NCBI RefSeq assembly: GCF_005377625.1
Contig: NZ_CP040098.1
Span: forward strand, 1-64,000
Direction of reading: 5' to 3'
DNA: 64,000 bases
Source: Desulfoglaeba alkanexedens ALDC
GTDB lineage: Bacteria > Desulfobacterota > Syntrophobacteria > Syntrophobacterales > DSM-9756
Shown here: positions 19,106-27,936 of the stretch, in pieces
How positions within the stretch are numbered: position 1 is the first letter of the stretch
Layout of the letters: each line of letters opens with the position of its first letter
Notes under the pieces: model-generated
What the model saw: the letters and a program-made list of their open reading frames with translations, nothing else
What the model was told of the DNA's origin: nothing
The model's database searches: none
Program-made: the position numbers and the translations under genes

Positions 19106-20251
19106 ATGGGATGGATTCTCTACCGCTACATCGTCCGGGAGCAGGTCATGCCCGCCGCCATCTGTTTTTTTGGACTCGTCATGGTCCTGGTGGCCGGCCG
19201 GCTCATGCAACTGACCTCCTACCTCTTTTCGTCTTCCATCACCTGGTTCGATCTGCTGGAGATCATGGGTTTGGCCGTTCCGAAGCTGATGCTTTACGCC
19301 CTGCCCATGGCCACGCTCCTTGGCACCCTGCTCGCCTTCCTCCGCCTCAACAACGACAACGAGCTGACGGCCCTCAAGGTGGCCGGGCTGGGGTTCAGGC
19401 AGTTCGCCCCCGCCGTCCTGACCGTGGCCCTCGTGACAACGCTGCTTTCCTTTTACACCTCCCTCTGGCTCGTGCCAACCGCCAATCTGGAATTCCGCGA
19501 GAAGCTCGCTTCCCTGGGGAAGGCGGTACTTCCCGCGCTGCTTCGCGAAGGCATGTTCATCGATGCCATTCCCAACTTAGTCTTTTTTTTCAAGCACGTG
19601 GAACCAGAGAGCTTTCGCATCGAAGGCGTGTTCATCCACGACGGACGCGATCCTCAACTGAGCGCGTCGATCGTGGCCAAGCGGGCCCAGATCCTGAACT
19701 ACTCGACGCGGAACACCCTTGTGCTGCAGGCGGCCGACGGGGTGATCACCAGGGTCGGCCGCAACCTCACGGATGCCCAAGCGGTGGCCTTCGAAGATTA
19801 CCAGTTTGTACTGCCTCTGGACCAGCTGTTTCGGGAATCGAAATCTCAAAGAAGGGACGAATTGACCCTGGAGGAACTCTTCGCCGCCTATGACGCGACG
19901 GGCGACGCACGGTATGCCATGGAAGCTCATATCCGGTTTTCGCTCCCCGTGGCCTGCCTCCTTCTGGCCATGGCGGCCGCCCCTCTGGGTGCGCTTTTCC
20001 AGCGGGGAAACCGCCTGGCCGGCGTGAGTCTGGGGATCGCCCTGTTTCTGGCCTATTATGTCGTTCTCTCGGCCGGCAAAGGACTGGGTGAACAAGCCGT
20101 CATCCCGCCCTGGCTTGCGGTCTGGCTTCCCAACCTGGCGGTGTTCGCCCTGGCCGCCGCACTGTGGACCAAGACGCACCGGGAAATCCCGTTCACCAGG
20201 CTGCCATCTTTGACGGAGCAGCTCAAACGCCGCGTGAGGCGCACCCGATGA
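19106..20251 (+). CDS. lptF: LPS export permease LptF
   Basis: A 381-residue inner-membrane protein of the YjgP/YjgQ family, one of the two transmembrane subunits of the LptB2FG transporter that extracts lipopolysaccharide from the inner membrane. There are three N-terminal membrane segments (about 10-35, 50-75, 95-120), a periplasmic beta-jellyroll region (about 130-265; RAQILNYSTRNTLVLQAADG) and three C-terminal segments. Family motif VAGRLMQLTSYLF follows the first segment. The ATG at 19106 gives MGWILYRYIVREQV, matching the family start. It is followed by lptG after 76 bases; the presence of both shows a Gram-negative envelope. Confidence 0.92.
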   Translation: MGWILYRYIVREQVMPAAICFFGLVMVLVAGRLMQLTSYLFSSSITWFDLLEIMGLAVPKLMLYALPMATLLGTLLAFLRLNNDNELTALKVAGLGFRQFAPAVLTVALVTTLLSFYTSLWLVPTANLEFREKLASLGKAVLPALLREGMFIDAIPNLVFFFKHVEPESFRIEGVFIHDGRDPQLSASIVAKRAQILNYSTRNTLVLQAADGVITRVGRNLTDAQAVAFEDYQFVLPLDQLFRESKSQRRDELTLEELFAAYDATGDARYAMEAHIRFSLPVACLLLAMAAAPLGALFQRGNRLAGVSLGIALFLAYYVVLSAGKGLGEQAVIPPWLAVWLPNLAVFALAAALWTKTHREIPFTRLPSLTEQLKRRVRRTR

Positions 20252-20327
20252 AGTCCCCGGCGGTGACGTTTTCGTCCGCGAAGTCCCCCTGCGGGCCGTA
20301 CCGGGCCCGCCTGAGGTCAGGCTCACC

Positions 20328-21404
20328 ATGAAGCTGTTGACCCGTTACGTTCTCCGCCATTTCCTTTCCTTTTTCGCCATGGCCCTCTTCGGATTCGGCG
20401 GCATCTACATGGTGGTGGACTTCTTCGAAAAATTCGACGACGTCCTGGAAAGACAGGCCTCCATGGCCGATGCGGCACTCTACTTCCTGCTGAAGCTCCC
20501 CCTCATCCTGAACCAAGGCATCCCCATGGCCGTTCTTCTGGCTACTCTGATCGGCCTGGGCATCCTGGAAAGAAACCGCGAACTGGTGGCCATGCGATCG
20601 GCGGGCATCGGAGTCCGTACCTACGCCGCACCCATCCTGGGCGCAGCGCTCGTGATTTCCGGCCTCACGTTCGTGCTCGGTGAAACCCTGGCCCGGGACT
20701 TCAACCGCCGGGCTCAAGAAGTCTGGGACCACCGCATCGAAGGCCGCGACCGCTCCCTCGGATGGCTCAGTGAAAACATCTGGTATCGCGGCGAAGAGGT
20801 CATCTACCGGATCCGTCTCTACGACGTACGGTCCCAGAAGCTTCACGGCGTTTCCCTTTATTTCCTGGACGACGCCTTCAACTTGAAGGAACGCCTGGAG
20901 GCCGAAGAATTGCGATGGGAGGGCTCAGAGTGGACGGCCCACAAAGGGGCCTTATTGAGGTACGGTCCGGAGGAGATCGAACAGGAGGTGTTCGAGGTAA
21001 GAAAGTTGGCGCTGGCCGAAACCCCGGCGGACTTCACGAGGCTGGACGCGCTTCCCCAGGAACTGGACTGGTTCGAACTGTACCGCTACACCCGAAAACT
21101 CATGGAAGACGGCTACGACGCAGCCCCCTACCGCGTGGAACTTCACACCCGTGTAGCCTTTCCTCTCATGTCCGTCATCCTGGCCGTGATGGGCATCGCC
21201 ATTTCGCTTCGTACGGGCCGTTACGGGGGCATCGCCATGGGCATCGTTCTGGCCCTGGTAGCGGCCTTTGTTTACATCATGGTACTGCAGCTGGGATCAT
21301 CGCTCGCCACCGCCGGCATTCTTCCGCCGACGGTGGGCGTGTGGGCTGGAAACGTCCTTTTCACGGCCCTGGGATGGCACCTTTGGGTGAAGGCCCGCCA
21401 GTGA
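20328..21404 (+). CDS. lptG: LPS export permease LptG
   Basis: A 358-residue partner of LptF in the LPS transporter. It starts MKLLTRYVLRHFLSFFAMAL, has three membrane segments up to residue ~110, a periplasmic domain (about 120-265) and three further segments to the end. Typical motifs are LLATLIGLGILERNRELVAM, the coupling-helix region that meets LptB, and the FPLMSVILAVMGIAISLR segment. It ends 11 bases before the stop of the convergent receiver gene. Confidence 0.92.
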   Translation: MKLLTRYVLRHFLSFFAMALFGFGGIYMVVDFFEKFDDVLERQASMADAALYFLLKLPLILNQGIPMAVLLATLIGLGILERNRELVAMRSAGIGVRTYAAPILGAALVISGLTFVLGETLARDFNRRAQEVWDHRIEGRDRSLGWLSENIWYRGEEVIYRIRLYDVRSQKLHGVSLYFLDDAFNLKERLEAEELRWEGSEWTAHKGALLRYGPEEIEQEVFEVRKLALAETPADFTRLDALPQELDWFELYRYTRKLMEDGYDAAPYRVELHTRVAFPLMSVILAVMGIAISLRTGRYGGIAMGIVLALVAAFVYIMVLQLGSSLATAGILPPTVGVWAGNVLFTALGWHLWVKARQ

Positions 21405-21415
21405 AGCCGGCCCCT

Positions 21416-21781
21416 TCAATCAGGAAGCCGGGTTTCGAGAGCCATGGCGATCTTCTTTTTCAGTTCCGTCAGGTCGAAGCTCTTCACCACGTAATAGTCG
21501 GCGGCAATGGACTTGGCGTCTTCCTTGAAAGTATCGTAAGCGGTCGAAAGGATCACGGGGAGGTCGTAGAAGCGGTTTCGGATATCCTGCAACAGGTCGA
21601 GCCCGTCGTAGTCCACCATCTTGATGTCGAGGATGACCAGGTCCGGCCGCTCCGCCTCGATCCTTTCCATGAGCTTGTGTCCGCTTTCCGCCGTGATCAC
21701 CTCATAGCCGGCCTCCTTGAGCTCCTCGGAATAGAGCAGCCGAATATGCTCTTCATCGTCGACCACCAATATTTTCGGCAT
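21416..21781 (-). CDS. Single-domain response regulator (CheY-like receiver)
   Basis: A 121-residue stand-alone receiver domain. The acidic pocket is VVDDEEHIR near residues 6-14, the phospho-acceptor Asp in LVILDIKM near residue 52, the switch Thr/Ser in PVILSTAYD near 80 and the Lys in VVKSFDLTEL near 102. No output domain is attached, so it acts by protein-protein contact or as a phosphorelay intermediate. The ATG at 21781 follows GGGAGGTTGCTG. It lies 25 bases after the glycosyltransferase gene in the same direction. The cognate kinase is not in the window. Confidence 0.9.
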   Translation of the reverse strand: MPKILVVDDEEHIRLLYSEELKEAGYEVITAESGHKLMERIEAERPDLVILDIKMVDYDGLDLLQDIRNRFYDLPVILSTAYDTFKEDAKSIAADYYVVKSFDLTELKKKIAMALETRLPD

Positions 21782-21806
21782 CAGCAACCTCCCTTGCCTA
21801 TTTTAA

Positions 21807-23039
21807 TCAACGCCATCGTTCCACGAGATAGGATTTGTTTTCCTCAAATATGGTACAGGTCTCTTCCACGTGTTCTTCGGCCTGCTGGATGGAGATCCGT
21901 TCCGTCCGGTTGGCGTAGGAAACCACTTTGCCCAGATACAAGGGAAGGATGGAATCGATCACCCGGGTCCGCTCCGCTTCGTCGCGGTCGCGATAGGCCA
22001 GAGCTGCGGAAAAAAGGACCAGCCCCCAGGTGTGGCTGGGGAAAGAAAAGTGAGGCAGCTCCAGGCTTCGGATTTCCTGGATCTTGTTGAAAACCGCCGG
22101 TTCGAAGATTTCACGCCAGACCGGCTGGTATTCTTCGAATCCCTGGAGGAAGCGGGCGTGCAGGCGGCCCATGTTGATTTCCACCTGGGGCGCCACCTCC
22201 GTATCCTGACCGTCCATGCTGAAGAGGGCGGTCGGTTTGCTCCATTTTACGATCCGCCAGAAGTCGGCGTAGGCCACCATGAGATCAAAGATGGTGGCCA
22301 GTGTCTGGCGGAACCGGAGGGTGACCTGGGCGAAGGGGTCATTGGCGCGGTGCCGCTTAGGAGCCCCGATGACAGACTGGCATACGGGGACGCGTGCGGT
22401 GAGCGCCAGTGTTCCCACGCAAACATCAATCCCGAACTGGTCCATCGCGGCCGTCCACACGGGCGGATTGAGAAAGACGTCCACCAGGTCGCCGCGGAAC
22501 GCGCAGTCTCCGGCGTTCATCTGCCGCACCCGGCGGCCGTAAAGGCAACGGGTCAGCGGATAGACAATGGCGGTATTCAGGGTGTCTTCGTACTTGTGCC
22601 GCAGATAAATGGGAGCCACGTACCCCGCTCCCCTGAGCACCGGTTCGGCCATGCACTTGATCCAGGAGGGCGCCAGGTTGGTGATGTCCGCTTCGAACAC
22701 CACCACCGCCTTGGCCTGGAGTTCCTTCGCCTTATGGAAAAGCATCCTGAGGTTGGCGCCTTTGCCGCGAACTCCCGGCTCCGTGGTCAGGTAGATCTTG
22801 GGGACCTGAGTCGATGAGGACAAAAACGCCGCACGAGTCCCGTCGGCCGAATAATTGTCACAGTTGACGATGACCGCATCCATGTCCCCGTAAAACTCGC
22901 GGATACCTTGATCCAAACGTTCCACCGTCTGGGCGATGGTTGAGGCTTCATTGAACGACGGAACCGCCACCAACAGCTCGGCCCTCGTGATGCCCTGAGG
23001 GTTCTCCTCCTCGTAATACACCTTCGCTGACTCCACCAT
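21807..23039 (-). CDS. GT-A family glycosyltransferase (GT2/GT81-like)
   Basis: A 410-residue cytoplasmic glycosyltransferase. The N-terminal nucleotide-sugar fold has LLVAVPSFNEASTIAQTV, the VNCDNYSADGTR segment, GVRGKGANLRML and the metal-site EADI in VVFEADITNLAPSW. The middle part (MNAGDCAFRG, about 170; GIDVCVGTLALTARVPV, about 205) and long helical C-terminus recall glucosyl-3-phosphoglycerate and mannosylglycerate synthases, which make compatible solutes, but this cannot be settled by eye. No membrane segment is visible. It is co-directional with the receiver gene, possibly one unit. Confidence 0.75.
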   Translation of the reverse strand: MVESAKVYYEEENPQGITRAELLVAVPSFNEASTIAQTVERLDQGIREFYGDMDAVIVNCDNYSADGTRAAFLSSSTQVPKIYLTTEPGVRGKGANLRMLFHKAKELQAKAVVVFEADITNLAPSWIKCMAEPVLRGAGYVAPIYLRHKYEDTLNTAIVYPLTRCLYGRRVRQMNAGDCAFRGDLVDVFLNPPVWTAAMDQFGIDVCVGTLALTARVPVCQSVIGAPKRHRANDPFAQVTLRFRQTLATIFDLMVAYADFWRIVKWSKPTALFSMDGQDTEVAPQVEINMGRLHARFLQGFEEYQPVWREIFEPAVFNKIQEIRSLELPHFSFPSHTWGLVLFSAALAYRDRDEAERTRVIDSILPLYLGKVVSYANRTERISIQQAEEHVEETCTIFEENKSYLVERWR

Positions 23040-23163
23040 AGCACCCCCCAGCCCCGGTCTCGCCCTTTCCAGAAACGACGGTTCACTCCGCCCTGTGGAT
23101 TTTCACGGTTCCGATCCCGTTCCAGCGGCAGCCGCCCGCTGCCCACGCGTCGCCGGCGGCACC

Positions 23164-24192
23164 CTACGGTTCCGACGCCGGTCTCTGCCCCGAGGCCCCG
23201 CGGGTGTTCCCCTGGATGCTGCCCAGGTAACGGAAAAGATCCGCATCGCTCGAAAGGACGAAGGTGCTCCTCGGGTTATTGAAGCCCTGGTAGAATTCCA
23301 GGCTCCGGTAGAACTGGTAAAACTCGGGATCCCTTCCAAAGGTGTTGGCATAGATCTGCGTGGCCGTCGCGTCGGCCCTCCCTCGAATCTCCTGGGACGT
23401 GCGGAAGGCCTCCGACGAAATCTTGGCCAGTTCCCTTTCCATTTCACCCAGGATCGCCGCCCGCTCGCCTTCGCCTTCCGAACGGTACTGGGCCGCGATC
23501 CGCTTCCGCTCCGACACCATGCGTTCGAACACCTTCTCCTGGACGGAATCCACATAATTGATCCGCTTGATGCGGATATCCAAGAGTTCGATGCCGAATT
23601 CCGGGACGAGCCGGGACGCATCGGCCACCATCTCCCGCGTGATCTTTTCACGGCCCTTGATCACCGGCGCAAACAGGGTCTCACCGGTCTCGGTCCCTTC
23701 CACGCTTTCCAGCAGAAGCTGAAATTCCTGGACCCCAGCCTCCAGGAGTTTTGCCTTGGCGTCCTCCCAACCTTCACTTCGCACCAGCTCTTCCAGGAAA
23801 TTGTTGGAGACGTGGTCACGGACCACCGCATCGATGATGCCGTCCAGCCGGCTGAGGGCGGTCGGGACGTTTCCGACTCTCATGAGGAAAAGCAGCGGGT
23901 CCTTGATGCGCCACCGAGCCGTGGAATCCACCCAAATGTATTTCTTGTCCTTGGTGGGGATCTGGTTCGGGTTGCCGTCCCACTTCAGGACCCGCTTTTC
24001 GAAGAAGTTGGCCTTCTGAATGAGCGGCAGCTTGAAATGCAGGCCCGCCTGGGTAATGGGTTCCCCCACGGGCCGGCCCAACTGGGTGACCACGACCTGC
24101 TCGGTTTCCTTCACCACGAAAAGCGAACTCCAAGCAATCACCCCGATCACGATGAGAACGACGACAACCAGACGACTACCCTTGGGGAACAT
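23164..24192 (-). CDS. hflC: Membrane protease modulator HflC
   Basis: A 342-residue SPFH/prohibitin-family protein that with HflK forms a periplasmic cage around the FtsH protease. It has an N-terminal membrane anchor (VVVVLIVIGVIAW, about 9-25), the SPFH domain beginning FVVKETEQVVVTQLGRPVGE, the RIKRINYVDSVQEKVFERM core, and a helical region SERKRIAAQYRSEGEGERA before the C-terminal tail. The ATG at 24192 shares its A with the TGA of hflK, so the two are translationally coupled. The tail after residue ~300 (SSDADLFRYLGSIQGNTR) fits other HflC proteins of this class. Confidence 0.9.
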   Translation of the reverse strand: MFPKGSRLVVVVLIVIGVIAWSSLFVVKETEQVVVTQLGRPVGEPITQAGLHFKLPLIQKANFFEKRVLKWDGNPNQIPTKDKKYIWVDSTARWRIKDPLLFLMRVGNVPTALSRLDGIIDAVVRDHVSNNFLEELVRSEGWEDAKAKLLEAGVQEFQLLLESVEGTETGETLFAPVIKGREKITREMVADASRLVPEFGIELLDIRIKRINYVDSVQEKVFERMVSERKRIAAQYRSEGEGERAAILGEMERELAKISSEAFRTSQEIRGRADATATQIYANTFGRDPEFYQFYRSLEFYQGFNNPRSTFVLSSDADLFRYLGSIQGNTRGASGQRPASEP

Positions 24193-25283
24193 CACTTCTC
24201 CTCCGCCGGCCGGCCGGCCGCCGCGCCGGTATCTTCCCCGGCACTCCACCCGGCAAGCCCCCCGGAACCCAGATTCAGAAGCGGCAGGACGCCGGGGCCT
24301 GATTCATCCAGCACGATAATCCGGTCCACCTTTTCGATGAACTGAGGCATGCTTTCCAGGTACATGCGACGCCGCGTGACATCGGGAGCCTTCCGGTACT
24401 CCTCAAGGATGCTCGCAAACCGCGTCACGTCGCCCTCGGCCCGATTCACCCGCTGGAGTGCATACCCTTCCGCCTGCGTGATCATCTGGCGGGCCTGGCC
24501 GCGGGCCCGCGGAATTCTTTCATTGTAGACCTGCTGAGCCTCGTTGATCATGCGCTCCTTCTCCTGGCGTGCCTCGTTCACTTCGTTGAACGCCGCCTTC
24601 ACAGCGTCCGGAGGGTTGGCGTTCTGGAGCTTCACCACGACGATCTGGAGTCCCGTCCGGTAGGTGTCCATGATTTCTTGGATTTCACGGCCCGCCAGGT
24701 CCGCGATGGATGCGCGCCCGATGGTGAGCACCTCGTCCGCAAAGCGGTTCCCCACGATCCGGCGCATCACCGATTCCGAGATGTCGTCCAGCGTACCTTC
24801 CACGTCATGAAGCTGAAACAGGTAATCCACCGGATTCTTGATCATGTATTGGACCGTCCACTGGATATCGATCACATTCAGGTCGCCGCTGAGCATCCGG
24901 CTTTCTTCCTCGTAGCCTTTTTCGGCAAACCTCGTCCGGACCCCCGGGCTCACCGTCCGGTACCCGTACTCGCGCTGCAGCACCCGCCCCGTGATGACCT
25001 TGGTCACGTCCTCGACGCCGAAGGGGATCTTGAAGTGAAGGCCCGCCCCGGCGGTTCGCACGAATTTCCCGAACCGCAACACCACGGCGGTTTCTTCCGG
25101 CTGCACCGTGTAGTAGGAAGTAAAGCCGATGAGGGCGGCCACCACCAGAAGTGCCAAGCCCCAAAACGGGCCGCGCCCCAGGGACGGCAGGCTGAAACGG
25201 CCCTTCAGCCGTTTCATAACTTCTTCGAGATCTTGTATGTTCCCGGGCCCCGGACCCCGGTGGGGGGGACGTTCCCAATCCAT
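24192..25283 (-). CDS. hflK: Membrane protease modulator HflK
   Basis: A 363-residue SPFH-family partner of HflC. It begins at ATG 25283 after AGGAGG. The N-terminal Pro/Gly-rich cytoplasmic part is followed by one membrane segment (FWGLALLVVAALIGFTSYYT, ~40-60), the SPFH domain (QPEETAVVLRFGKFVRTAGA), and the helical EVNEARQEKERMINEAQQVY and AEGDVTRFASILEEYRKAPD segments typical of HflK. The C-terminus is Gly/Ala-rich. It is followed by hflC and preceded 50 bases upstream by a tiny membrane protein gene. Confidence 0.9.
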   Translation of the reverse strand: MDWERPPHRGPGPGNIQDLEEVMKRLKGRFSLPSLGRGPFWGLALLVVAALIGFTSYYTVQPEETAVVLRFGKFVRTAGAGLHFKIPFGVEDVTKVITGRVLQREYGYRTVSPGVRTRFAEKGYEEESRMLSGDLNVIDIQWTVQYMIKNPVDYLFQLHDVEGTLDDISESVMRRIVGNRFADEVLTIGRASIADLAGREIQEIMDTYRTGLQIVVVKLQNANPPDAVKAAFNEVNEARQEKERMINEAQQVYNERIPRARGQARQMITQAEGYALQRVNRAEGDVTRFASILEEYRKAPDVTRRRMYLESMPQFIEKVDRIIVLDESGPGVLPLLNLGSGGLAGWSAGEDTGAAAGRPAEEK

Positions 25284-25333
25284 GAATCCTCCTGTCGTGA
25301 TTCTTCAGCGGCAACCCTGAACCGCTTCGAACG

Positions 25334-25498
25334 TCAGCGTTTTCGGAGCCCCTCGAACACGTACGCGAAAAACACGAGGAGCACCGCCATCACGATGATG
25401 ACGCCGGGGCCGGCGGACGGGATGAAAAAGCGTGCCAGGAAATAGGCAAAGAAAGCCCCGAGGGCCGCTCGAATAAGAAAAATCCTCAGTTGCAGCAT
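25334..25498 (-). CDS. Small two-helix membrane protein upstream of hflKC
   Basis: A 54-residue frame beginning MLQLRIFLIRAALGAFFAYF and ending FEGLRKR. It has two strongly hydrophobic segments (about 5-25 and 30-47) around a PSAGPG turn, with positive residues at both ends. The codon third positions are G/C-rich like neighbouring genes. Upstream there is only a weak GGGA. It could be a small partner of the HflKC-FtsH complex since it lies 50 bases before hflK in the same direction; no family is recognised and coding status is not certain. Confidence 0.5.
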   Translation of the reverse strand: MLQLRIFLIRAALGAFFAYFLARFFIPSAGPGVIIVMAVLLVFFAYVFEGLRKR

Positions 25499-25805
25499 CG
25501 ATTCCCGTCTTTCGGTTCCGGCGGAACCCTCGGCTCACTCGGGCGACACAAGGTCTCTGCCTGATGCAGAAATAGCGAAGCTGATCCTAACGGCACCCCC
25601 CGGCATTGTCAAGGACATCCGAGCGTTGCATCATCGGAAATCCTTGATTCCATGCACCTTTCTCCTTCCCGCCCTGCCAAGGGATCGTTCCAATGGGCCC
25701 GGGAAAATGCCCGCTCCCGCCAAGCTGGTGATCCCCCCATAAGCGCTAAGTTGTTTTGTAAACACTCACTGGTTGCATTTACGCCATTGGGTTGTTTTTA
25801 AAGAT

Positions 25806-25836
<31 letters not shown>

Positions 25837-25879
25837 TGAAAAAATCAGGTCAGCGAAGACTCTGATGTGGAACTTCCCC

Positions 25880-26086
25880 TCGTTCCCAAGCTCCAGCTTG
25901 GGAACGCCCTGCCCGGGAAGCTCCAGCTTCCCTCCTGCTACAGCTGAAACGCGCTGTCTTTCTAGGGAGCTTGCCAGGATCTCGAAGTGGTCTTTCCTCT
26001 CGTTCCCAAGCTTTGGCTTGGGAACGGCCTCACCGAAGCTGGAGCTTCTGCACAGTTGTGTTCCCAAGCTGGAGCTTGGGAACAAG
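25880..26086. repeat. REP/BIME-like repeat, family A (module with three palindromes)
   Basis: Palindromes at 25882-25905, 26002-26025 and 26060-26083, with the interior hairpin GGGAAGCTCCAGCTTCCC and the GCTGTCTTTCTAGGG segment between the first two. A short GAAGCTGGAGCTTC hairpin precedes the last. Confidence 0.85.
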
Positions 26087-26108
26087 AAGTAAAAGATCTG
26101 CACCCTTC

Positions 26109-26136
26109 GATGTTGGATGTTTAATGTTCGATGTTC
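26109..26136. repeat. Heptanucleotide tandem repeat, inverted (GATGTTN)4
   Basis: GATGTTG, GATGTTT, AATGTTC, GATGTTC: four 7-base units, the reverse complement of the GAACATC array at 25806. The two arrays bracket the family A module as a large imperfect inverted repeat. Confidence 0.85.
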
Positions 26137-26286
26137 ATTTTTTCCAGTCGATACCGGGCAAAAACAGCTTAGTTTATGCCCCCGCCGCGGACCTCCCTCA
26201 ACCGATCCTTGCACTCACACTGAAAATGGGTGTAAGAATTGCCCCAAACGCAAAGCTTTCTCGTGCCCCGATCCGGAGCGGCCCAC

Positions 26287-26697
26287 GTGAAGCTTCTCAT
26301 GTTTTACGCTCATGATTTCTGGTATCGAACCCACGAGCGCGTCCTAGAGACGGTTCCGGACGTTCCGTCCGAGGAAACGCATCGCGAGATCGCGGTCATT
26401 TTCTATCACGCCGAAGAAACGGATCGGGACCGCGAAGACAAGGTGGCCGTCAAGTGGGTCAAGAACGCCAAGTGGCTCGCCCGTAAGTTCGGCACGCAGC
26501 GCATACTCCTCCATTCCTTCAACCACCTGGCGTCCACCAAGGCGCCGGCGGACGTGGCGCGCCGGCTGGCGGCGGTGGTCCGTGATCGGCTGGAACGCAC
26601 CGGCTTCACCGTTTCCGAAACCCCTTTCGGCTACCAGAACGAATGGAAAATCCACGTGTCGGGGGATTCCCTGGCCAAGGTTTTCAAGGAAATCTGA
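26287..26697 (+). CDS. Free-standing threonyl-tRNA synthetase editing domain protein
   Basis: A 136-residue protein resembling the editing domain of archaeal-type threonyl-tRNA synthetases (tRNA-Thr_ED, PF08915), which has a D-aminoacyl-tRNA deacylase-like fold and removes serine from tRNA-Thr. The pattern is clear: KLLMFYAHDFWYR at the start, EIAVIFYHAEETDRD, the helix around KNAKWLARKFGTQRILLHSF, NHLAS near residue 80, and TPFGYQNEWKIHVSGDSLAK at the end. It begins with GTG 26287 or ATG 26299. No synthetase domain is attached, so it may act in trans on mischarged tRNA. It is followed after 12 bases by a universal stress protein gene. Confidence 0.78.
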   Translation: MKLLMFYAHDFWYRTHERVLETVPDVPSEETHREIAVIFYHAEETDRDREDKVAVKWVKNAKWLARKFGTQRILLHSFNHLASTKAPADVARRLAAVVRDRLERTGFTVSETPFGYQNEWKIHVSGDSLAKVFKEI

Positions 26698-26709
26698 AAC
26701 GAGGCCGCC

Positions 26710-27198
26710 ATGGAAAACATCCTCATCGCTTTGGACGACCGGCCGGGTTCCCTCAAGACCGTCCACTACGTGAGCCGCCTCCTCATGGGAAGCCGCCATG
26801 TGGAAATCATTCTCTTCCATGTCCTCCCCACCACATCGCCCAACCTGCTCAAGAAGGAAGAAGTGCAGCGCATCCAGGAACTCCAGGAAGAACAGCCGCA
26901 CTTGAGCGGGTACTTCTGGAAGGAAGACGACGAAAACAGCATGCGGGAAACCTTCCGGCAGGCCCGGCAGATTCTTGCCGAAGGCGGCTTCGATCTGGAA
27001 CGGGTGAGAACGCACTTCGGAGTGGAATCGGCCGAGGTGGCCCAGGTGATCCTGGAACAGGCCCGCGCCTTCAACTGTTCCACCATCGTGGTGGGGCGCC
27101 GGGGATTGAGCCGGGTAAAGGAGTTCTTCCTGGGAAGCGTCTCCAAATCGCTCGTGGGTTTCGCCAAGAACAGGACCGTGTGGGTCGTGGACGCCTGA
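26710..27198 (+). CDS. Universal stress protein (UspA family), diverged
   Basis: A 162-residue UspA-fold protein starting MENILIALDDRPGSLKTVHY. The typical ATP-loop G-x2-G-x9-G(S/T) appears as GRRGLSRVKEFFLGSVSKSL near the C-terminus, so nucleotide binding may be kept, and the final strand RTVWVVDA follows. The middle contains a long charged insertion (KKEEVQRIQELQEEQPHLSG). It lies between the editing-domain gene and a second usp gene; the three could be one stress-linked unit. Target unknown. Confidence 0.82.
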   Translation: MENILIALDDRPGSLKTVHYVSRLLMGSRHVEIILFHVLPTTSPNLLKKEEVQRIQELQEEQPHLSGYFWKEDDENSMRETFRQARQILAEGGFDLERVRTHFGVESAEVAQVILEQARAFNCSTIVVGRRGLSRVKEFFLGSVSKSLVGFAKNRTVWVVDA

Positions 27199-27301
27199 AC
27201 CGTGAACCGCCCCGTTCGCACAAACACCGGCGCGGGAACCCCTTTGCGGGCGGCTGCGGGCTGCGGTCTTGCTCTTCAACCTATTCCGTAAGGAGTTACT
27301 C

Positions 27302-27775
27302 ATGGCCGACAGCCCCATGACTCAAATCGCCTTTTGCACCGATTTTTCCGAAAATGCCGACGACGCCTTCGTGCTGGCCAAGGACCTGGCTTGGCACTAC
27401 GGATCGACCCTCCACATCGTCCACGTGATGGTCACCTTTTCACTGGCTCCCGTGCCGGAAGTCTACGTGCCGCTCGACTACGACGCCAAGTTCGTCGAAC
27501 GGGCCACCGAAGCCGCAAAAGACGCCATCCAGACCCGCTACGTGAGCCGGCTCAAGGAAAAACAGCCCTATGAAATCCATCTCCTTTCCGGCTACGCGGC
27601 CACCGAAATCGTGGGATTCGCCGAAAAGCAGACCATCGACCTTATCGTCATGGGTTCCCGCGGTCAGACGGGCCTGGCCCATGTTTTTTTCGGAAGCACC
27701 GCGGACCGCGTCGTCCGAAAGGCCCCATGTTCCGTTCTCACGGTGCGCATCCCCGGAAAGGCGGAAAAGCCATAA
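27302..27775 (+). CDS. Universal stress protein (UspA family)
   Basis: A 157-residue UspA protein from ATG 27302 (AAGGAG ten bases upstream). It opens QIAFCTDFSENADDAFVLAK, has a short insert (VPEVYVPLDYDAKF), and a canonical nucleotide loop GSRGQTGLAHVFFGSTADRV followed by RKAPCSVLTVR. The 100 bases between this and the previous usp gene are not obviously a promoter. A perfect 8-bp hairpin follows 28 bases after its stop. Confidence 0.9.
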   Translation: MADSPMTQIAFCTDFSENADDAFVLAKDLAWHYGSTLHIVHVMVTFSLAPVPEVYVPLDYDAKFVERATEAAKDAIQTRYVSRLKEKQPYEIHLLSGYAATEIVGFAEKQTIDLIVMGSRGQTGLAHVFFGSTADRVVRKAPCSVLTVRIPGKAEKP

Positions 27776-27802
27776 GGCCCGGACCTTGAACGCAAAGCAT
27801 GG

Positions 27803-27824
27803 CCCCATGGAGACAGCCATGGGG
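27803..27824 (+). other. Hairpin downstream of usp gene
   Basis: CCCCATGG-AGACAG-CCATGGGG, a perfect 8-bp stem with a 6-base loop, 28 bases after the usp stop. There is no T-run, so intrinsic termination is unlikely; it may protect the transcript's 3' end. The sequence on to 27936 is G+C-rich with further weak stems. Confidence 0.5.
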
Positions 27825-27936
27825 GTCTTCAGGCAACGGCCGCGGCCGCCTTTGGCCGCAGGCGGCGCCGATCCCCGGCCACAACGGCCGTCGCCGGAAC
27901 ACACCATTATCATCAGACATCGAGGAGTTCCCCGCC

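Noticed and set aside
25305-25538. 77-codon minus-strand frame before hflK
   Set aside because: It is out of phase with the more convincing two-helix membrane protein in the same interval and has Arg/Pro-rich shadow composition.
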